Shown in pieces: positions 9,568-18,100 of a DNA stretch of 37,823 bases. Every line of letters starts with the position of its first letter. The stretch's first letter is position 1. Source of the stretch: an uncultured Bacilli bacterium (lineage in GTDB: Bacteria; Bacillota_I; Bacilli_A; RF39; UBA660); assembly GCA_910585335.1 (NCBI GenBank), contig CAJUCU010000005.1, forward strand, positions 1 to 37,823, written 5' to 3'. A program made the position numbers and the translations under genes. Below the pieces are notes generated by a model. The model did not search any database and was not told the origin of the DNA. It was given only the letters and a program-made list of their open reading frames with translations.

Positions 9568-9735
9568 ATAAAAGACCAAACTATAGGAGGACAAAACTGC
9601 CCGGTACCATCCTATATTGGTCTTAATTAGATAACGGTTCTACCCGAATATACTCCAAAGTAGCTTTCCAAAAGTATTCCTATCTATTTTCACCAATTAT
9701 AGACTCTCTACAAGGAATCATACTTTTGTACTTTT
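9568..9735 (-). promoter_or_regulatory. T-box riboswitch, alanine type (specifier GCU)
   Basis: On the minus strand the T-box motif AGGATGGTACCGGG lies at about 9613-9600. Stem I has a GGAAA-GCU-ACUUU segment with specifier GCU (9664-9662), an alanine codon. The terminator pairs AAGACCAA (9624-9617) with TTGGTCTT (9579-9572) and TATAGGA (9616-9610) with TCCTATA (9588-9582), then T-rich sequence. The specifier agrees with alaS in the downstream operon. No convincing promoter was found, and no terminator separates it from the AI-2E gene, so readthrough may contribute. Confidence 0.9.
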
Positions 9736-9757
9736 CTTTTTCGACGTATTTTAAATT

Positions 9758-10897
9758 TTAATTTTCACGAATCATAGCCATTACATTCATTTTTTCATCG
9801 ATATATGTGAAAATAACTTTACAACAAGCAATCACAGGAGTTGCTACAATCATACCTATAATACCAAAGAAATGTTGGAAAAGCAATAGGCCAACGATAA
9901 TTGTTACAGGATGTAGTTGCATCGCCTTTCCCATAATCAGTGGCTGATAAAAATTATTTTCTAAAAGTTGAACTACGACAATAGAAATGAGTGTAAAAAC
10001 ACCGACAACAGGAGAAATAGTAAACCCAACCAAAACAGCAGGTGCACCACCGATATAAGGTCCTAAATAAGGAATAATATCTGTAATGGCACAAAATAAA
10101 GCGAAAATCATTGGAGCTTTTAACCCTGCCAAAGTAAGCCCAATACTTTGGGTGAGGAAAACCAAAAACATAACAGCGAACAATCCTTGAATATAACCAC
10201 ATAATGAATGATTCAATCTCTTCATAAGTTCACGAGCATCACTATGGTATTTTTTAGGAACAAAATCAAGAAGACCTAGCTTTACTTTTCCAAAGTCATA
10301 AAGCATATAAAACCCAATCATAATTCCAAGTATGAGAAACATACCACCACTAACTACTGCTTTAGCAATATTAATAATCATATCAGGAAGCTTAGTGGTA
10401 AGACTAAGTCCAACCTTTTCAATAGACTGAAAAATCTGTTCTTTTACACTGCTAAGATCAATACCAGAATCTCCACTAATAGTAACGAATAATTGATTAA
10501 CAATAGCCTTTAATTCTTTTAAAATGCTTGGAATACCAGTCACAAATTCCTTTACTTGTTCTGTAAAAGTGGGAAGCAACAAAGTAAGAAGCAATATAAT
10601 ACCACCAAAGAAGAAAATAAAAAGTAAAATACAAGCAAGAATCCTTGGCATCTTCTTTTCCATGACTCCAACAATAGGATCAAACAACCAGGCAATCAAA
10701 AGTCCAATAAAAACAGGAGAAATAATCACCAAAATTGCTTTAATAAACTCTAGTACTTTCCAAGTTTTAATCAAATAAGTACCAAGGGCAATTAAAACAA
10801 TAATCGCAATAATAAGTCCAATTCTAAGTAATTTTTTACTAAGAGAAATGACTTCATTTAAGTTATCTACATCTAATTTATCTCGTTTTTTAAGCAT
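9758..10897 (-). CDS. AI-2E family membrane transporter
   Basis: The 379-residue polytopic protein has about eight hydrophobic segments (for example 25-45, 50-72, 84-107, 172-200, 232-256, 262-285, 300-335). It carries the C-terminal ENNFYQPLIMGKAMQLHPVTII motif typical of the family. Members include the TqsA exporter and Na+/H+ antiporters, so the substrate is open; the name does not show quorum-sensing transport. TAGGAG precedes the ATG. A relative (yrrI) also lies by alaS in Bacillus subtilis, supporting conserved context. Confidence 0.85.
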   Translation of the reverse strand: MLKKRDKLDVDNLNEVISLSKKLLRIGLIIAIIVLIALGTYLIKTWKVLEFIKAILVIISPVFIGLLIAWLFDPIVGVMEKKMPRILACILLFIFFFGGIILLLTLLLPTFTEQVKEFVTGIPSILKELKAIVNQLFVTISGDSGIDLSSVKEQIFQSIEKVGLSLTTKLPDMIINIAKAVVSGGMFLILGIMIGFYMLYDFGKVKLGLLDFVPKKYHSDARELMKRLNHSLCGYIQGLFAVMFLVFLTQSIGLTLAGLKAPMIFALFCAITDIIPYLGPYIGGAPAVLVGFTISPVVGVFTLISIVVVQLLENNFYQPLIMGKAMQLHPVTIIVGLLLFQHFFGIIGMIVATPVIACCKVIFTYIDEKMNVMAMIREN

Positions 10898-10920
10898 AAT
10901 ACCATCTCCTATCTATATTT

Positions 10921-10929
10921 ATTATAACA
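10921..10929 (-). promoter_or_regulatory. Extended -10 promoter of the AI-2E family gene
   Basis: TGTTATAAT reads on the minus strand about 25 nt before the start; the -35 position is poor, so the extended -10 probably compensates. Confidence 0.5.
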
Positions 10930-10971
10930 CACTAATTTATGATAAAACCACTCTTCTTTATTATTTTTCCA

Positions 10972-11011
10972 AAAGAAAAAATAATAGTAAATAAGAAACT
11001 ACTATTATTTT
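10972..11011 (-). terminator. Terminator of pgeF
   Basis: A perfect 12-bp stem, AAAATAATAGTA with TACTATTATTTT, starts at the pgeF stop codon and is followed by a T run on the minus strand. Confidence 0.9.
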
Positions 11012-11793
11012 ACTTTGACAAACGCATCACTGGAATAAAATGCTCCAATATATTGTCTTCCTGCCTTAACAGGATTAGTAAATGATGCTGAATGAGAATA
11101 GTAATTAGGATCTGTAATGGTATCTGTTAATTTAAAACGAACATCAGTAAGTCCACATTCACTAAATTGATCAAGGATTGCTTGACGAATATTAATATTA
11201 AAAATACCATTTTTTCTTTCTGCAATACTGTTTTCCCATACTTTCTCGTCTGTTGCCCAGTTAGGATAACAATTATAAGTCCAATTAGGACCAGCACAAG
11301 CAGAAACATAAGCCCAAACATTTTGGTCTGAAAAAGTAAGCCCTAAATCCTTTTCAGCCTTATGTAAAGCTTCAAAAGTAAGTAGTGGTAACTTTTTATC
11401 TACTAGCTCGCCTGAACAGTGACAAACAGCAGTAACGCCATTTTCACGGTCACCCACGATAACAACAGGACAATCTGCAACTGGATGACCTGCAACAATC
11501 CCTGGTGCATCTTTGGTAGTAATTAGAATATCTTCATCAATATCTACTTTCCATCCATCTTCAGCATTTAACACTTTTTCATCATTCATAATATGATAAG
11601 TACCTGTTTTATATTTTTGATTAGCCATAAACATTTTATGACCATCAAACCCCTTTTCATTCCCTAAAATAATTCTTCTTTTTAAGAAATCCTCTTGTCG
11701 ATACTCTTGCGTCATACACTTTGGATAAAATGATTTAGCAGTATTCATATTTCCATAATGATTAGCCGTATCAAGAATATTTAAACAACTCAT
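11005..11793 (-). CDS. pgeF: PgeF/YfiH (Cu-oxidase_4, LACC1-like) family protein
   Basis: The 262 residues contain the family core: GHPVADCPVVIVGD with Cys108, a TAVCHC segment with His125, and an ACAGPNWTYNCY segment corresponding to the third metal-ligand region. The family was called multicopper polyphenol oxidase; established work assigns purine-nucleoside phosphorylase/adenosine deaminase activity to relatives and a peptidoglycan-editing role to YfiH. The usual HAGWRG is HCSGEL here and the GPxIGPCCYEV motif is relaxed, so this is a divergent member. The ATG at 11793 follows AGGGGG; an in-frame ATG at 11823 is unlikely because it precedes this site. Confidence 0.75.
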   Translation of the reverse strand: MSCLNILDTANHYGNMNTAKSFYPKCMTQEYRQEDFLKRRIILGNEKGFDGHKMFMANQKYKTGTYHIMNDEKVLNAEDGWKVDIDEDILITTKDAPGIVAGHPVADCPVVIVGDRENGVTAVCHCSGELVDKKLPLLTFEALHKAEKDLGLTFSDQNVWAYVSACAGPNWTYNCYPNWATDEKVWENSIAERKNGIFNINIRQAILDQFSECGLTDVRFKLTDTITDPNYYSHSASFTNPVKAGRQYIGAFYSSDAFVKVK

Positions 11794-11825
11794 AATTTTT
11801 CCCCCTATAAAATGAATATGCACAT

Positions 11826-11854
11826 ATTATATCATATAAATGTTTTATTTGCAA
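11826..11854 (-). promoter_or_regulatory. Sigma-A promoter of pgeF (shared -35)
   Basis: Minus strand: TTGCAA (11854-11849), 17-bp spacer, TGATATAAT with -10 at 11831-11826. The palindromic -35 hexamer is also that of the opposing promoter. Confidence 0.85.
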
Positions 11855-11877
11855 GTAAAAATCTTTTCCTGTATAAT
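11849..11877 (+). promoter_or_regulatory. Sigma-A promoter of the YigZ-family gene (shared -35)
   Basis: Plus strand: TTGCAA (11849-11854), 17-bp spacer, TATAAT (11872-11877). The predicted start near 11884 leaves a 5' UTR of about 10 nt, which supports the ATG at 11894. Confidence 0.85.
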
Positions 11878-11893
11878 AAAAATTGGTGATAGA

Positions 11894-12469
11894 ATGTATG
11901 TAATAAAAGAAAATATAGAGCATGAATTAATAATTAAAAATTCACGTTTCATCACGCTAATATATCAAATCAAAACAAAAGAAGAAGTAGACAACTATTT
12001 AAAAGTAGCGAAAGAAAAGTACCCCAAGGCAACACATTACACATATGCTTACAAGACGATGGAAGAAGAAAAATCAAGTGATGATAAAGAACCAAGTGGG
12101 ACGGCTGGAATACCTATATTAAATGTGATACAAAAGCAGGAAATCGTAAATGTTTTAGTCATAGTCATTCGCTATTTCGGAGGTATCAAACTAGGTGCTG
12201 GCGGCTTAGTTAGGGCCTATACAAAATCTTGCAAAGAAGCATTATGTAAAGCCTCTCTTCTTTCTCTAGTACCAGCGAAAAAGGTAAAAATAAAAGCGGA
12301 TTATACAAACCAAAAAGAACTAGATTATCTTCTACAATCAAGTAAAGTGCTAGAAAAAACTTTCACTGACACAGTGACTTACATAGCATTAGTAGAAAAA
12401 GAAACTATTTTAGATCATAAGTTTTCTTACGAAATAATAGGAACTAGTTACATAGAAAAAGAGCTGTAA
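11894..12469 (+). CDS. YigZ/IMPACT (UPF0029) family protein
   Basis: The 191-residue protein has the N-terminal IMPACT domain: SRFITLIYQIKTKEEV, then HYTYAYKT, SSDDKEPSGTAGIPIL, and the diagnostic VIRYFGGIKLGAGGLVRAY segment. A short C-terminal DUF1949-like domain follows. Eukaryotic IMPACT binds GCN1; the bacterial role is not settled. The start at 11894 (GGTGAT upstream) replaces an earlier in-frame ATG at 11840 that lies upstream of the promoter. Divergent from pgeF. Confidence 0.88.
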   Translation: MYVIKENIEHELIIKNSRFITLIYQIKTKEEVDNYLKVAKEKYPKATHYTYAYKTMEEEKSSDDKEPSGTAGIPILNVIQKQEIVNVLVIVIRYFGGIKLGAGGLVRAYTKSCKEALCKASLLSLVPAKKVKIKADYTNQKELDYLLQSSKVLEKTFTDTVTYIALVEKETILDHKFSYEIIGTSYIEKEL

Positions 12470-12479
12470 TGCTCTTTTT
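12456..12479. terminator. Bidirectional terminator between the YigZ-family gene and the XRE gene
   Basis: AAAAAGAGC pairs with GCTCTTTTT (9 bp, 6-nt loop). It overlaps the stop codons of both convergent genes. Confidence 0.85.
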
Positions 12480-13902
12480 AATTGGAATAATCTAAGTCTT
12501 CCTCTTCATCTACTTCTATTTCCTCATCATCTCCATAATGATATTGATCAAAAGTATTGGCTTTTATCTTTTCAATATTTTCCTTACTAGAAGTAATAAT
12601 CATTTTCGTCTCAAATAAATAATCATAAGTATAAACCTTTTTCTGCTTTAAATTCTTAATAATATCATCAATTACTTCTTTTGGATAAATCGATGCACTT
12701 TGATATTCTCTATGATAAGTAATATATCGTTCAGAGATTAAGTCAACTTTAGGACGAGAATGGTCATAATAGTATTCTACATCAACTCTCACTTTATCAC
12801 TAAGGGAGTCATCTGCAACATAAGAGACATTATAATGATTTTGTAAAGTAAGGTTTTCATTCATATCATAAACTTCAGAATCTGTCTTTTTTTGATACTT
12901 AGAAGGAATTCCATCAATATAAGTAAGCCCTGCAAAATACCAACAAGAAAGTGCAAATCCAACACATCCAAGTGCAATAGATGTAAAAAAGGTAATAAGA
13001 GAAGCTACCTGGTTTGTTTTTCTATCAACAATAAAATGAATCAGTAAAATAGCTACTAAAATGGTAAAAGCAATGCCCCCTACTCCGATTAAAATAGGAC
13101 CGATAAGGAAAAGTCCCTGCAATGCTAAAATAATAAGGAATACAAACAAAATGACGGCAGTAACAAGGGCACACAAGTCACAAAATAAGATAATACCACA
13201 CATAAACTTTAAAAAGTAAATAATTAAAGTAGTTAAAAAATCAAAAATACCAGAATGATCTTGATAAACATATTTCTTTGTTTTTACTTGCTTCTTCTCA
13301 TTAGTAATAACCACTTCTTCTTTGGTTAATTTCACTTTGTCGCCTTCAGAATCTAATAACTCCACTCGGTCCAAATATTTAACTTTATAAATGTAGCAAA
13401 AGGCCAAGATAGCAAAAATGCCATAAGCTAAGTTTAGTAAGAATGACCAAGTGGATGCCAAAGAACGCATAATAACATTTCCATACCCTCGAAGAAAAAT
13501 AGAATTAATAGAATTTTCTAATATCATAAAAGGGATTTTGCAAGCAAAAATAATAATAGAGATTAGAAAAAGCGTCATCACAAACTTAATCACTTGAGAA
13601 GCATTCATATTCTCTAGCATAGCAATTGTTTTCTTAATAGACATTTCAATCGTTTGAATAAAGGAATGAAATAAATTACTTTCACTTTTATTCTGTTCTG
13701 CCATTGCATCTCCATTCACTAAAGAATCCAGACTACAGTGAAAAATACGACACATCTCTGTCAGTTTTTCCATCTCAGGATAACTAGCACCTGACTCCCA
13801 TTTAGAAACAGACTGTCTAGTAACGCCTAACATCTCCGCTAATTGTTCTTGCGAAATATTTTTTGACTTCCGCAGTTTTTGTAAATTTTCACAAAATTTC
13901 AT
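12478..13902 (-). CDS. XRE-family regulator with C-terminal membrane domain
   Basis: Residues 5-62 form a clear HTH_3 domain (NISQEQLAEMLGVTRQSVSKWES). A linker is followed by several hydrophobic segments (about 103-127, 150-172, 220-262, 268-292, 300-325). A hydrophilic region of about 140 residues comes next, ending in an acidic tail (DDEEIEVDEEEDLDYSN). This fusion of an XRE domain to a multi-pass membrane domain suggests a membrane-anchored sensor-regulator, but no signal or target is known. GAGGTG sits before the ATG. Two GTTGCAT copies 42 bp apart (13938-13944, 13980-13986) lie upstream and could be operators; that is only a guess. Confidence 0.8.
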   Translation of the reverse strand: MKFCENLQKLRKSKNISQEQLAEMLGVTRQSVSKWESGASYPEMEKLTEMCRIFHCSLDSLVNGDAMAEQNKSESNLFHSFIQTIEMSIKKTIAMLENMNASQVIKFVMTLFLISIIIFACKIPFMILENSINSIFLRGYGNVIMRSLASTWSFLLNLAYGIFAILAFCYIYKVKYLDRVELLDSEGDKVKLTKEEVVITNEKKQVKTKKYVYQDHSGIFDFLTTLIIYFLKFMCGIILFCDLCALVTAVILFVFLIILALQGLFLIGPILIGVGGIAFTILVAILLIHFIVDRKTNQVASLITFFTSIALGCVGFALSCWYFAGLTYIDGIPSKYQKKTDSEVYDMNENLTLQNHYNVSYVADDSLSDKVRVDVEYYYDHSRPKVDLISERYITYHREYQSASIYPKEVIDDIIKNLKQKKVYTYDYLFETKMIITSSKENIEKIKANTFDQYHYGDDEEIEVDEEEDLDYSN

Positions 13903-13997
13903 TTTTTCACCTCGCGATAATCATACCACTTTACATGGTTGCATAGTACCAATTTTCAGTTGTTTTTTGTAAAATATTAGTTGCATTTCAAATAAAT

Positions 13998-14024
13998 AAA
14001 AAGAAAAAGAAGATTCTACTTCTT
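13998..14024 (-). terminator. Terminator of cvpA-thioredoxin
   Basis: AAGAAG/CTTCTT stem (14007-14012 with 14019-14024), then TTTTTCTTTTT on the minus strand. Confidence 0.75.
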
Positions 14025-14328
14025 ATTTTTGAAACATTTGACTCATTTTCTCTTTTGGCATAAACCCAGTCTCTCTAGAAAGTAGTTCACCATCTTGATA
14101 GAAATAAATAGTAGGAACTACCATCACACCATACTCATGTGCTAAGTCCTCATATTGATCGATATCAATTTTAATAATTTCGATGGTATCATTTTCTTTG
14201 GCTAATTCTTCTAATTCTCCACCAAGCATTTTACAAGGCCCACACCAAGTGGCAAAAAAATCAACAACAACATTCCCTTCTTTTACTATTTCTTTCAAAT
14301 CCATATTATCATCATAATGTTTTAACAT
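14023..14328 (-). CDS. Thioredoxin
   Basis: A 101-residue cytoplasmic thioredoxin fold protein with the WCGPC active site (Trp28 to Cys32), a family cis-Pro in VVPTIYFY, and a C-terminal helix. Length is typical of TrxA-type thioredoxins, though TrxA versus a paralogue cannot be decided here. It lies 11 nt downstream of cvpA and is probably co-transcribed with it. Confidence 0.93.
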   Translation of the reverse strand: MLKHYDDNMDLKEIVKEGNVVVDFFATWCGPCKMLGGELEELAKENDTIEIIKIDIDQYEDLAHEYGVMVVPTIYFYQDGELLSRETGFMPKEKMSQMFQK

Positions 14329-14339
14329 ATTTTTCCCTC

Positions 14340-15065
14340 CTATTTATAATGATAGATAAGTGGCGCTAAGCCATTTACATTATTAAGTTTATCTGTATTA
14401 TCAATTAACTTCGTCATATCATCCGCTGTAACTACTTTATATTTTAATAAAATATCCATAACACTCAGATTAAGTTGATTATGGTCAATTTCACTACTTG
14501 ATACCAATGTTTTATCAGTCAAAGTATAAATATCTCGCACAGCATCTTTAAATCCTCCAAGAGAATTAGAAAGAATAGGTGTATCAACTAAAATACGATT
14601 AACCAGCGAAGAATTCGTGAAAGTATCAACCCCACCTAACGGTATCGAAAAAATAATCAAGGCAATAAACACATATAAATAACCCGAAATAAGTCCCACA
14701 ATAAATCCTAATATTTTAGATGGCAAAGTCAAAATCAAAGTAAGATCAATTAACTTCTGAATAATACCCGTCGTTTTTACTACAATATGGAAAATGGCAA
14801 GTAAAATAGAGGCAATAATAGCAAAAGCCAATATTTGATACAGAACAATATTAAGTACAGTCACACCCTTAATTTTTCCTAAAAAGTCAAAAAACGGAAA
14901 CCATCTCATCATAAAATTAGCGAGCGGATTTTTAAGCTGAAAAGCAAAAAAGTATACTAAAATCGTCCCAATCAACATAACCAGTTCTTTTAGAACTCCT
15001 CGTTTTAACCCTACTACTCCAGCAAGTAAAATAATTAAAATAATGATAACATCAAAAATATTCAT
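14340..15065 (-). CDS. cvpA: CvpA family membrane protein
   Basis: The 241-residue protein opens with MNIFDVIIILIILLAGVVGL and the KRGVLKELVMLIG motif typical of CvpA. It has four predicted hydrophobic spans (about 4-22, 28-45, 66-92, 105-135) and a soluble C-terminal tail. CvpA proteins are linked to colicin V production and envelope homeostasis; the molecular role is unclear. GAAGGGAAG precedes the ATG. It is divergent from rnhC, which recalls the rnhC-yshB neighbourhood in Bacillus. Confidence 0.85.
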   Translation of the reverse strand: MNIFDVIIILIILLAGVVGLKRGVLKELVMLIGTILVYFFAFQLKNPLANFMMRWFPFFDFLGKIKGVTVLNIVLYQILAFAIIASILLAIFHIVVKTTGIIQKLIDLTLILTLPSKILGFIVGLISGYLYVFIALIIFSIPLGGVDTFTNSSLVNRILVDTPILSNSLGGFKDAVRDIYTLTDKTLVSSSEIDHNQLNLSVMDILLKYKVVTADDMTKLIDNTDKLNNVNGLAPLIYHYK

Positions 15066-15121
15066 AAACTACTTCCCTTCTAATACTTTCTATAAATAGT
15101 ATAACCTATTTTTAGAAATTA

Positions 15122-15130
15122 TGCTATAAT
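15122..15130 (+). promoter_or_regulatory. Extended -10 promoter of rnhC
   Basis: TGCTATAAT lies 18 nt before the ATG; no good -35 was found. Confidence 0.5.
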
Positions 15131-15148
15131 TACTTAAGAGGTGTTGAC

Positions 15149-16054
15149 ATGAATATTGTTATAAAAGTTAGTGATGAAACTCGCGAGAAAATGATTTCTT
15201 ATTACAAAGATAAAAAAAGAGACAAAGAAATCCCTTATGTTGTTTTCCAGGCTCAAGATGAAGATACTGTAATTACGATGTATACTTCTGGTAAGGTTAT
15301 GTTTCAAGGTACTAGTGCTGATGTGGATGCTACTATGTGGAGGGAACTAGATGGTCAGTCTCTAACAGAAGAAAAGAAAGAAGACTTAGGAAAATACCAC
15401 AATTGTGCTTCTGTTGGTAGTGATGAAGTAGGAACTGGCGACTATTTTGGGCCAATTGTAGTAACATCTGCTTACGTAAAAAAAGAAGATGTAAAGTTTT
15501 TAGAAGATTTAGGAATTCGTGATTCTAAAAAGATTGATGATGAAAAAATAAGAAAAATAGCACCAGAAATTGCAAAAAGAATTAAGTACCGTAGTATGAT
15601 TTTAAGCAATGAAGAATATAATGAAAAGTATAGTAAAAATATGAATATGAATAAAATTAAGGCTATTTTACACAATAAAGTGCTATATCAATTAATGACC
15701 GAAGAAAAACCAGAGGTAGATTATATCATCGTAGATGAATTTGCAAGAGAAAAAAGATATTACGAATATTTAGAAGGCATTCCAAATATTCAAAGAGGAA
15801 TCACTTTTATGACTAAAGCAGAAGACAAAAACTTAGCAGTGGCTTGTGGTTCTATTATTAGTCGTTATATTTTCTTAAAAGAGTTTGATAAAATATGTGA
15901 TAGCATTCATTTGCCCCTAGTAAAAGGTGCTGGAAGTGAAGTAGATAAAATCGGTGAAGAAGTAGTAGAAAAATATGGCGAAGAAAAACTCAAAGAAATT
16001 GCCAAACTAAACTTTAAAAATACAGAAAGAATATTACATACTATGATTTTTTAA
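15149..16054 (+). CDS. rnhC: Ribonuclease HIII
   Basis: RNase HIII cleaves RNA in RNA-DNA hybrids. The 301-residue protein has the N-terminal TBP-like substrate-binding domain (about 1-75) and the catalytic domain with DEVGTGDYFGP (Asp92, Glu93), RDSKK (Asp125), IIVDEFA (Asp196) and KAEDKNLAVACGSIISR (Glu225/Asp226). These include the family acidic residues. AGAGGTG precedes the ATG. Confidence 0.96.
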   Translation: MNIVIKVSDETREKMISYYKDKKRDKEIPYVVFQAQDEDTVITMYTSGKVMFQGTSADVDATMWRELDGQSLTEEKKEDLGKYHNCASVGSDEVGTGDYFGPIVVTSAYVKKEDVKFLEDLGIRDSKKIDDEKIRKIAPEIAKRIKYRSMILSNEEYNEKYSKNMNMNKIKAILHNKVLYQLMTEEKPEVDYIIVDEFAREKRYYEYLEGIPNIQRGITFMTKAEDKNLAVACGSIISRYIFLKEFDKICDSIHLPLVKGAGSEVDKIGEEVVEKYGEEKLKEIAKLNFKNTERILHTMIF

Positions 16055-16062
16055 AAACAAAA

Positions 16063-16086
16063 AAGCCATTATCGGCTTCTTTTTTT
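16063..16086. terminator. Bidirectional terminator between rnhC and the exported protein
   Basis: AAGCC/GGCTT stem with a 6-nt loop; T runs follow on both strands (CTTTTTTT on plus, TTTTGTTTTT on minus). Confidence 0.8.
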
Positions 16087-16103
16087 GTATAATAAATTCT
16101 CCT

Positions 16104-18026
16104 CTACTTTTCAACAACAAATGGATTTTCGCTCGTCCCATCTCCACTCGTGATTCTAGCACTATCAGCCAAAGAAATAGCAGGACGTACACCATTAGCA
16201 TTAGTGACATAGTTGTTGATAAGGTAACCATTTGAACTCAAACCAAAATTGTAGGAGGCATTACCGACAAAAAAATTGCGGGGCGACAAAGACCAACTCA
16301 CTTGGTTCGTATATAAATAACTAGAACTACTATATCCATCCCATCCATGCCCTGCGAGCGTTATTTCATCGGCCGTTAAAAGTGCCACTGGATAAGTTAA
16401 GGCTCCATTTCCATTCCCAGGACTTACGGTGAACTTGTCATTATCATTGGAACACATCACACTTGGTCTCTTTGTCCTAACATTTCTTCCATCGGCTCCA
16501 AAAAGTGTAAAATTATTTTGATTCGCACCACTTGTGATAGAGGAATCTTCATCTTTACTCTTTAATGGGCCTCTATCAATACTTCTATCGTTACACCATA
16601 TCGTATCTTCAAGAATATCAGTATAATCAAGCATCACCTCTTGATACCATGTATCTACTTTTGTCTTTATAGTAGAATTTGTTGTATTGGTAAACATTTC
16701 TTTTTTTGCATCTTCCATAGTTTTTCCATCTTTTAACTTTAAATAGCTAATGAAAAGATTAGGAGAAAAAGAAGAAATATAATTTACTTCTATACAACTG
16801 TTTCCTGTACTAAAACAAGTATAGTGATATTTAGTAGCAATAGTAGACCATTCTGTACTCCAATTTGATGTATTGCTAGTCAATGTATCCTTTAGAATAT
16901 ATTTTTCTCCATCCCATTCGATATCATTTCCATATATCCATTCTTCGCTTAATGAAGAAATATCTTTTTTTTGATAAGTATAATCTTCTCTATTTCCATA
17001 CATATATCCAACATCTGCTGGTGAGTCATACATACTATTAAATGCACTAGTTCCTATTACTGTATGATCTCCTGTTTGATTCAAACAAGCACCATTTTCA
17101 TCTGGCGTTCCGCTATAAACGATTTTTGTTCCACCTGTGCTAGTTGTTCTAACAATCTTCCAACAAAGTCCAGCAAACTTTACATTATTAGTCGTCACCG
17201 CTCCTCGAAAGTAATAAACTGGAAATGGATCATTCTTTGTTTCAGCTAGAGTATAAACTCCTTTTCCATTGGTATCAGAAGGTGCTTGAGCAAAATCAAT
17301 CCCTGTAGTAGCCGTCACAAATTCACTTGCCTCATCGTCTGGCACGGCTTGCTTCATCATCATTTGATAAATTTCTCCACTTTCCTTTTGACCCGCTTCC
17401 ACTACAATTTTACCATGATAATGCGTTCCAAGAACCTCATTTCCAGCACTCTCATCAATCCACATCCGAATTTCAAAAGTAACACTTTCCCCTGCCGCTA
17501 ACGTTCCTCTAGCAACAATATATGAATCCGCCATTGTAGATAAGATAGTGGGAACTCCTGTATTCAAACTATATTTAATTTTCGATTTATCTAAAAGTTT
17601 ATCACCACACCCATCTTCTGAAATCATAGAAGAATCATCTAATATTTTGACACTATATTTCGCATTTAAACTACCTGTATTCGTCACTTTAAAACGATAG
17701 GGTTCTCTTTTTTGACCATCTATATCACTTTCTGGATAAGCACCATTCAAACTAATAATATTCCCAAGTCCAGTTGATGTATCATCATAGGCAATTTGTA
17801 AAGTTCCTGTCTTCACCACATTATATTTTTCTGCCTTTTCTATATTAGAAAAAATAGCATAACTTCCCCCAATTGTTACACTAGTCGCAAGAAGAATGGT
17901 AATAATCATCAAAACAAGCTCTCTCTTTATCAACCTAGTAAAACGATAATGCCCTACATTTTCTACTTCATTATATTCTGCACTCTGCTCAAGTCGATAT
18001 TTCTTTCTTCTTCTCCATGCTCCCAT
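16104..18026 (-). CDS. Large exported protein with TasA/SipW-type leader and variable-looking C-terminal domain
   Basis: The protein has a basic N-terminus and a hydrophobic segment at about 40-60. The following GGSYAIFSNIEKAEKYN and VKTGTLQIAYDD pattern resembles TasA/camelysin proteins cleaved by SipW-type peptidases. A beta-rich domain follows to about residue 220, then a central domain with LCWKIVRTTSTGGTKIVY. The C-terminus ends NGVRPAISL and SENPFVVEK, a layout like gut-Firmicutes surface proteins with a lectin-like or formylglycine-enzyme-like domain. Function is unknown; adhesion or matrix roles are guesses. ATG 18026 is preferred (GGTGATG upstream) over an in-frame GTG at 18038. A TATAAT (18051-18046) lies upstream. 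Residues 587-616 (counted from the GTG) have unusual codons. Confidence 0.7.
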   Translation of the reverse strand: MGAWRRRKKYRLEQSAEYNEVENVGHYRFTRLIKRELVLMIITILLATSVTIGGSYAIFSNIEKAEKYNVVKTGTLQIAYDDTSTGLGNIISLNGAYPESDIDGQKREPYRFKVTNTGSLNAKYSVKILDDSSMISEDGCGDKLLDKSKIKYSLNTGVPTILSTMADSYIVARGTLAAGESVTFEIRMWIDESAGNEVLGTHYHGKIVVEAGQKESGEIYQMMMKQAVPDDEASEFVTATTGIDFAQAPSDTNGKGVYTLAETKNDPFPVYYFRGAVTTNNVKFAGLCWKIVRTTSTGGTKIVYSGTPDENGACLNQTGDHTVIGTSAFNSMYDSPADVGYMYGNREDYTYQKKDISSLSEEWIYGNDIEWDGEKYILKDTLTSNTSNWSTEWSTIATKYHYTCFSTGNSCIEVNYISSFSPNLFISYLKLKDGKTMEDAKKEMFTNTTNSTIKTKVDTWYQEVMLDYTDILEDTIWCNDRSIDRGPLKSKDEDSSITSGANQNNFTLFGADGRNVRTKRPSVMCSNDNDKFTVSPGNGNGALTYPVALLTADEITLAGHGWDGYSSSSYLYTNQVSWSLSPRNFFVGNASYNFGLSSNGYLINNYVTNANGVRPAISLADSARITSGDGTSENPFVVEK

Positions 18027-18100
18027 ATCATCACCCACTTTAATTATTATACTATTAAAATTTTATCATAGAAAAATATCCTTGAAAAGAAAAAACTACT

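Noticed and set aside
9758..10897. Reading the AI-2E family gene as an autoinducer-2 transporter
   Set aside because: The family name is historical, members include ion antiporters, and nothing nearby points to quorum sensing.
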